From Ornithomonoglobus_A sp034090805 (lineage in GTDB: Bacteria; Bacillota; Clostridia; UBA1381), in NCBI GenBank assembly GCA_034090805.1, contig JAXDRV010000053.1, positions 1-8,989 on the forward strand: 8,989 nucleotides of DNA. The letters run 5' to 3'. Below are positions 4,700 through 8,989 of this stretch, in pieces (within the stretch, counting starts at the first letter, position 1; each line of letters starts with the position of its first letter). Below the pieces are notes generated by a model that made no database searches, had not been told where the DNA came from, and saw only the letters and a program-made list of their open reading frames with translations. The translations under genes and the position numbers were made by a program.

Positions 4700-7600
4700 A
4701 TGTACGAAAAAGTGTCGGCTAACCTTAATTTCGTTGACAGAGAAAAGAAGATTGAGGAATTTTGGAAGGAAAACAAGATATTTGAAAAGAGTATCGAGGA
4801 ACGCGAGGGCGGCGAGGTGTATACCTTTTACGACGGACCTCCCACGGCGAACGGAAAGCCGCATATAGGTCACGTTCTGACAAGAGTTATCAAGGACATG
4901 ATCCCCAGATACCGTACGATGAAGGGATATAAGGTTCCCCGTAAGGCGGGCTGGGACACTCATGGACTGCCGGTTGAGCTTGAGGTGGAAAAGCTTCTCG
5001 GTCTTGACGGCAAGGAGCAGATCGAGGAATACGGTCTTGAGCCGTTTATCAAAAAATGTAAGGAAAGCGTGTGGAAATATAAGGGTATGTGGGAGGATTT
5101 CTCCGGCACTGTCGGCTTTTGGGCGGATATGAACGATCCTTATGTCACCTACGACAATAATTTCATAGAATCCGAATGGTGGGAACTTAAGCAGATTTGT
5201 GAAAAGGTTCTGCTTTACAAGGGTCATAAAATTGTTCCGTACTGCCCCCGCTGCGGGACTCCGCTGTCCTCGCACGAGGTTGCGCAAGGGTATAAGGATG
5301 TAAAGGAACGCTCGGCAACGGCGAAATTTGCCGTAAAGGGTGAGGAAAACACATATTTCCTCGCATGGACAACAACGCCTTGGACGCTCCCCTCAAACGT
5401 TGCGCTCTGCGTAAATCCCGATGAAACATATGTAAAAATCAAGGTTGACGGCGAGATGTTCATACTTGCCGAGGCACTTATCGGAGCAAACTTCGGCGAA
5501 AAGGAATATGAAATCCTTGAAAAATACACGGGTAAGGAGCTTGAATATAAGGAATATACTCCGCTTTATTCGTTCGTTCAGCCGAAGGAAAAATGCTGGT
5601 ACGTAACCTGCGACAATTATGTAACTCTGACAGACGGTACGGGTATAGTTCATATTGCTCCTGCTTTTGGTGAGGACGACTCGAATGTCGGAAGAAAATA
5701 CGGTCTGCCGTTCGTTCAGCTTGTGGACGGCAAGGGTGAAATGACCGCCGAAACAAAATGGGCGGGTACGTTCTGCAAGGATGCCGACAAGGAGATTCTT
5801 GTTGACCTTGAAGAAAGAGGACTTCTGTTTAACGCTCCGAAATTTGAGCATAGCTATCCGTTCTGCTGGAGATGCGATACTCCGCTTATCTACTATGCGC
5901 GCGATACGTGGTTTATCAAGATGACAGACGTTAAGGACGACCTTATCAGAAATAACAATACAATCAACTGGATCCCCGAAAGCATAGGCAAGGGACGATT
6001 CGGCGAATGGCTGAATAACGTTCAGGACTGGGGTATCAGCCGCAACAGATACTGGGGTACTCCGCTTAATATATGGGAGTGCGAATGCGGTCACAGACAC
6101 GCAATAGGCTCGATTGCAGAGCTCAAGGAGATGTCGGACAATTGCCCCGACGATATAGAGCTGCACAGACCGTATATCGATGCCGTTACGATAAAATGCC
6201 CGCACTGCGGCAAGGAGATGCACAGAGTGCCTGAGGTTATCGACTGTTGGTTCGATTCAGGCTCAATGCCGTTTGCGCAGTATCATTATCCGTTTGAGAA
6301 TGAGGAGATTTTCAAGGAAAACTTCCCGGCTGATTTCATATCGGAGGCGGTTGACCAAACGAGAGGCTGGTTCTATTCGCTGTTGGCGATCTCGACGCTT
6401 ATATTTAACGAAGCGCCGTATAAGAACGTAATCGTTCTCGGACTCGTTCAGGATGAAAACGGACAGAAAATGTCAAAATCAAAGGGCAATGCGGTAGATC
6501 CGTTTGAGGCTCTGCAAACCTACGGTGCGGACGCAATACGCTGGTACTTCTACGAAAACAGCGCCCCCTGGCTGCCGAATAAATTCCATGCGGGAGCGGT
6601 TGTCGAGGGACAGAGGAAGTTCATGGGCACGCTTTGGAACACATACGCTTTCTTTGTGCTGTACGCAAACATAGATAATTTCGACCCGACAAAATATACT
6701 CTCGATTATGAGTCGCTGTCGGTAATGGATAAATGGCTGCTGTCAAAGCTGAATACGCTTGTCAAGACGGTTGACAATTATCTTGAAAATTATAAGATAA
6801 CAGAAACGGCAAGAGTGCTTGAGGATTTTGTCGATGAGCTGTCAAACTGGTATGTAAGACGCTCAAGAACACGTTTTTGGGTAAAGGATATGCCGCAGGA
6901 TAAGATAAACGCATATATGACGCTTTACACGGCGCTTGTAACGGTATGCAAGCTGTCTGCGCCGATGATACCGTTTATGACTGAGGACATATATCAGAAT
7001 CTTGTCAGAAGCGTTGACAAAAACGCCCCCGAATCGATACACCTGTGCAAATTCCCGGAGGCTGATGAAAAGCTGATAAACAGCGGACTTGAGGCAAAGA
7101 TGAAGGAAATACTCGAAATAGTCGTTCTCGGACGTTCGTGCAGAAACAGCGCAAATATCAAAAACCGTCAGCCGATAGGCACGATGTACGTTAAGGCAGA
7201 GCAGGCTCTTGACGGAATTTATTCCGAGATTATAAGAGATGAGCTTAATGTAAAGAGCGTTGAGTTTACCGATGATGTTTCGGGCTTTGCGTCCTACAGC
7301 TTTAAGCCGCAGCTAAGAACTCTCGGCAGACGTTTCGGAAAGAATATAAACGCAGTAAAGGAAACACTTGCCAATCTTGACGGCTCCAAGGCATTTGCGG
7401 AGCTTAAGGCAAACGGATATATCACGATAACCGTTGACGGAAATGAAGAAAAGCTTTCTGAGGAGGACTTGCTTGTTGAGGCTGTCCAGTCGGAGGATTT
7501 TGAAACGGTAACGGATAACGGAGTGACCGTTGTGCTTGATAAACGCCTTACACCGGAGCTTATTGAGGAGGGCTTTGTGAGAGAAATTATTTCAAAGGTG

Positions 7601-7816
7601 CAGACGATGAGAAAGGACGCAGACTTTGAGGTGATGGATCACATAACGCTGTACGTTTCGGGCAATGACAAAATTGCGGAAATCATCAATAACAATGCCG
7701 AAGAAATCAAGGAAGAGGTTCTTGCGGAGAGCATTGTAACGGGCAGCGCAGACGGAAGCTTCAAGGAATGGAATATAAACGGAGAAAATGTAACTCTCGG
7801 TGTTAAGAAAATGTAA
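4700..7816 (+). CDS. ileS: Isoleucyl-tRNA synthetase, type 2 (IleRS2)
   Basis: 1038 residues, full length for the type-2 (eukaryote-like and Thermus-like) class; it charges tRNA-Ile in the cytoplasm. Class I signatures are intact: HIGH at 55-58 in GKPHIGHV and KMSKS at 590-594 in QKMSKSKGN. The editing (CP1) domain has WTTTPWTLPSN at 223-233 and the GTGIVHIAPAFGEDD motif. The DCWFDSG segment (515-521) and the DQTRGWFYS segment complete the catalytic fold. Cysteine pairs at 182/185, 389/392, 461/463 and 500/503 suggest zinc sites. PYCPRCGTPLSSHE and the overall length are typical of IleRS2 rather than the roughly 930-residue IleRS1. The start has GGAGG eight bases upstream, and TAA is followed by a terminator. 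No frameshift is present over 3.1 kb. Confidence 0.98.
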   Translation: MYEKVSANLNFVDREKKIEEFWKENKIFEKSIEEREGGEVYTFYDGPPTANGKPHIGHVLTRVIKDMIPRYRTMKGYKVPRKAGWDTHGLPVELEVEKLLGLDGKEQIEEYGLEPFIKKCKESVWKYKGMWEDFSGTVGFWADMNDPYVTYDNNFIESEWWELKQICEKVLLYKGHKIVPYCPRCGTPLSSHEVAQGYKDVKERSATAKFAVKGEENTYFLAWTTTPWTLPSNVALCVNPDETYVKIKVDGEMFILAEALIGANFGEKEYEILEKYTGKELEYKEYTPLYSFVQPKEKCWYVTCDNYVTLTDGTGIVHIAPAFGEDDSNVGRKYGLPFVQLVDGKGEMTAETKWAGTFCKDADKEILVDLEERGLLFNAPKFEHSYPFCWRCDTPLIYYARDTWFIKMTDVKDDLIRNNNTINWIPESIGKGRFGEWLNNVQDWGISRNRYWGTPLNIWECECGHRHAIGSIAELKEMSDNCPDDIELHRPYIDAVTIKCPHCGKEMHRVPEVIDCWFDSGSMPFAQYHYPFENEEIFKENFPADFISEAVDQTRGWFYSLLAISTLIFNEAPYKNVIVLGLVQDENGQKMSKSKGNAVDPFEALQTYGADAIRWYFYENSAPWLPNKFHAGAVVEGQRKFMGTLWNTYAFFVLYANIDNFDPTKYTLDYESLSVMDKWLLSKLNTLVKTVDNYLENYKITETARVLEDFVDELSNWYVRRSRTRFWVKDMPQDKINAYMTLYTALVTVCKLSAPMIPFMTEDIYQNLVRSVDKNAPESIHLCKFPEADEKLINSGLEAKMKEILEIVVLGRSCRNSANIKNRQPIGTMYVKAEQALDGIYSEIIRDELNVKSVEFTDDVSGFASYSFKPQLRTLGRRFGKNINAVKETLANLDGSKAFAELKANGYITITVDGNEEKLSEEDLLVEAVQSEDFETVTDNGVTVVLDKRLTPELIEEGFVREIISKVQTMRKDADFEVMDHITLYVSGNDKIAEIINNNAEEIKEEVLAESIVTGSADGSFKEWNINGENVTLGVKKM

Positions 7817-7825
7817 GAACAAATT

Positions 7826-7866
7826 GAAACGGCTCAATTCCGCAAAGGGATTGGGTCATTTCTTTT
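7826..7866 (+). terminator. ileS terminator
   Basis: A 16-bp stem with G-U pairs (7826-7841 with 7847-7862, loop GCAAA) begins nine bases after the ileS stop and runs into TTTCTTTTAT. It also lies beyond the end of the convergent dpaB gene and may serve both directions weakly. Confidence 0.8.
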
Positions 7867-7923
7867 ATCCGTCAGGGAATTTCTCAATTTCTTTTTTGTG
7901 CAGCTGAACTGTTGAACGAAGGG

Positions 7924-7956
7924 ATTTTGCCGCAGCGGTATGCGCTCCGGCAAAAT
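7924..7956. other. Intergenic hairpin between ileS and dpaB
   Basis: ATTTTGCCG pairs with CGGCAAAAT, and inside that AGCG pairs with CGCT after a C-C mismatch, giving 13 pairs with a short loop. Neither side is followed by a T run, so it is not a standard terminator. It ends 16 bases from the dpaB stop and may stabilise the 3' end of that mRNA. Confidence 0.5.
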
Positions 7957-7972
7957 ATTCGCAATGCAGAAT

Positions 7973-8554
7973 TCACTGTGTCAGCACAGGCTGGAGCTGT
8001 CTGCCGTCAAGAGCCGCCTCAAGAGCGGGAATCAGGTATTCAAAATCCGCAACGAGAGAATTGGGCTTCTTGATGCAATCGTCCTGAGTAAACGGGATAA
8101 AATACAAATTTTTTGCATTCATAAGAGCCGCTATGTTTTTTGAGGCAGTGCCCAGACCGTCATTTGTGGATACTGCGATAAGTACAGGCTTTTGATTTCT
8201 CAGATGCGCCTTTACGGCAAGCGTAACCGCCGTATCGGCTATTCCCGAAGCAATTTTCGCAAGCGAGTTTCCCGTGCAGGGAAGGACAACGAGCGCATCG
8301 AGAAGATTTTTCGGACCTATCGGCTCAGCGTCCTTGATCTCGGTGATAATATTGCTGCCGGTAATGGTTTTGATTTTATCCGTAAAAAATTCTGCCGTAC
8401 CGAAGCGGGTATCTGTGCCGGCGGCTGTTTTGCTCATAATGGGAACAATTTCCGCACCTGTTTCGGCAAGCTTTTCAAGCTCTGTGACGGCACGCTTAAA
8501 GGTGCAGAAGGAGCCGCACATGGCGAAGCCTATTTTTTTACCCTTTAAATCCAA
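7973..8554 (-). CDS. dpaB: Dipicolinate synthase subunit B
   Basis: 193 residues, the normal length for SpoVFB/DpaB. With DpaA it makes dipicolinic acid from dihydrodipicolinate in the mother cell during sporulation; the product loads the spore core with calcium. The flavoprotein-like fold is evident from KKIGFAMCGSFCTF near the N-terminus, VVLPCTGNSLAKIASG in the middle, and VLIAVSTNDGLG, followed by the characteristic FTQDD and KKPNSLVADFEYL segments. The start is TTG at 8554, with GGAGGTG upstream overlapping the dpaA stop; only three bases separate the two genes. The gene is intact, but its partner dpaA is cut short upstream, so its native promoter (expected before dpaA) is absent from the window. 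Confidence 0.95.
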   Translation of the reverse strand: MDLKGKKIGFAMCGSFCTFKRAVTELEKLAETGAEIVPIMSKTAAGTDTRFGTAEFFTDKIKTITGSNIITEIKDAEPIGPKNLLDALVVLPCTGNSLAKIASGIADTAVTLAVKAHLRNQKPVLIAVSTNDGLGTASKNIAALMNAKNLYFIPFTQDDCIKKPNSLVADFEYLIPALEAALDGRQLQPVLTQ

Positions 8555-8557
8555 CTT

Positions 8558-8746
8558 TCACACCTCCAATTCATTTATAATATTCATAATAGTGTCTTTA
8601 ATGATAATCCCCGAAGTGACCGGGCTTATCTTCCCGGGCAGCGACAGCGCCCATATGACCCGCTTACCGAGAAGCTTTGCTGCCTCAAAATCCACCCCGC
8701 CGGATTTTATTTGGGATATTGACAGAACGTGAGTGTTTGTATATAA
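8558..8746 (-). pseudogene. dpaA: Dipicolinate synthase subunit A, C-terminal fragment only
   Basis: The frame ending at TGA 8558-8560 reads GGVDFEAAKLLGKRVIWALS then LPGKISPVTSGIIIKDTI, which is the conserved C-terminal end of SpoVFA/DpaA. Homology seems to stop near 8705-8725. The residues before GGVDF (HVLSISQIKS) are only loosely like the usual IDIASKP, and the frame is closed by a stop at 8747-8749. A complete DpaA is close to 300 residues, so roughly four fifths is missing. The break lies about 80-100 bases from the inner end of the right inverted repeat at 8802. The stretch 8747-8801 has no recognised feature. The rest of dpaA may lie beyond 8989 or beyond the left end. Confidence 0.85.
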
Positions 8747-8801
8747 TTATGTATATTCAGCGTGTTGTGAACGGACGGTGGATTGAACTTTTTGTGTTGC
8801 C

Positions 8802-8943
8802 GATATATAATGCTCACTGAACAAATGCGATTTTCAATCGCATGTGGAAAAATTATGACTATTGTCAAAATTTTTCGTGTAAAATCAGAGATTTTACACA
8901 GTTCGCATTGATAAAGTCTGCCCAAATAAATATTTTGAGAACA
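8802..8943 (-). repeat. Right arm of 142-bp inverted repeat
   Basis: This is the inverted copy of 1-142. The same hairpins appear at 8822-8846 (end pair broken by the change at 8844), 8849-8874 and 8877-8899. It adjoins the truncated dpaA gene. An open frame crossing it (8707-8925, minus) has no ribosome binding site and no protein-like character, so the repeat is treated as non-coding. Confidence 0.9.
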
Positions 8944-8989
8944 AAATATTTATTTGGGGTGCAAGGATTTTTTCATATTTATGAAAAAA
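8921..8989. repeat. Two further hairpins extending the right repeat
   Basis: Bases 8921-8936 and 8943-8958 are perfect 16-bp inverted arms around GAGAAC. Bases 8968-8976 and 8981-8989 are 9-bp arms around ATTT, ending exactly at the window edge. The first arm belongs to the repeat shared with the left copy. The remainder cannot be compared because the left copy is cut by the window. The whole element is therefore longer than 142 bases and contains at least five hairpins. Confidence 0.75.

Noticed and set aside
4265..6223. Long minus-strand frames opposite the T-box and ileS
   Set aside because: They are shadows of ileS codon bias. They show no domain, no start signals and no independent context.
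8707..8925. A 72-codon minus-strand frame across the right inverted repeat
   Set aside because: It covers the hairpin repeat in one frame and ends in dpaA DNA in the wrong frame. The left copy of the repeat does not continue it, and no ribosome binding site is seen.
1..8989. CRISPR array, tRNA, rRNA, integrase or transposase genes
   Set aside because: No regularly spaced direct repeats, tRNA-like cloverleaf or recombinase motifs were found on either strand.

Overview
The window looks like chromosomal DNA of a spore-forming, low-to-mid GC Firmicute, probably a gut clostridium of the Ruminococcaceae/Oscillospiraceae kind. That placement is an inference. It rests on strong AGGAGG ribosome binding sites, an isoleucine T-box leader ahead of ileS, dipicolinate synthase genes, and a clostridial type of prophage lysin.

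Layout. Bases 1-142 and 8802-8943 are the two arms of a near-perfect inverted repeat (2 mismatches in 142) built of closely packed hairpins. Bases 180-4394 hold a decayed prophage remnant. Running leftward on the minus strand are a small broken gene, a broken tail-fibre-like gene, a small membrane-anchored or secreted protein, a broken secreted protein, and an intact CHAP endolysin, closed by a terminator at 180-219. Running rightward from 3421 is an intact LexA/CI-type self-cleaving repressor, followed by a broken unknown gene that overlaps its stop codon. Between the repressor and the leftward genes lies an AT-rich control region with two divergent consensus promoters and repeated operator-like sites. 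Bases 4372-7816 are a housekeeping unit: sigma-70 promoter, Ile T-box riboswitch with its own terminator, and a complete type-2 isoleucyl-tRNA synthetase. On the minus strand, 7973-8554 is complete dpaB (spoVFB) and 8558 to about 8746 is only the C-terminal part of dpaA (spoVFA), which is lost just before the right inverted repeat.

How it fits together. The repressor probably binds sites placed over the leftward promoter and inside its own promoter. It would therefore hold the lysin cassette off and limit its own synthesis until RecA-type self-cleavage. At least four phage genes appear to be broken by single-base changes in short A/T runs, while the lysin, repressor, ileS and dpaB are open throughout. 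This points to an aging prophage rather than general sequencing error, though raw reads should settle it.

The points most worth a second look are the hairpin-array inverted repeat beside the split dpaA gene, the internal ribosome binding site and start codon in the lysin, and the operator family around the repressor.
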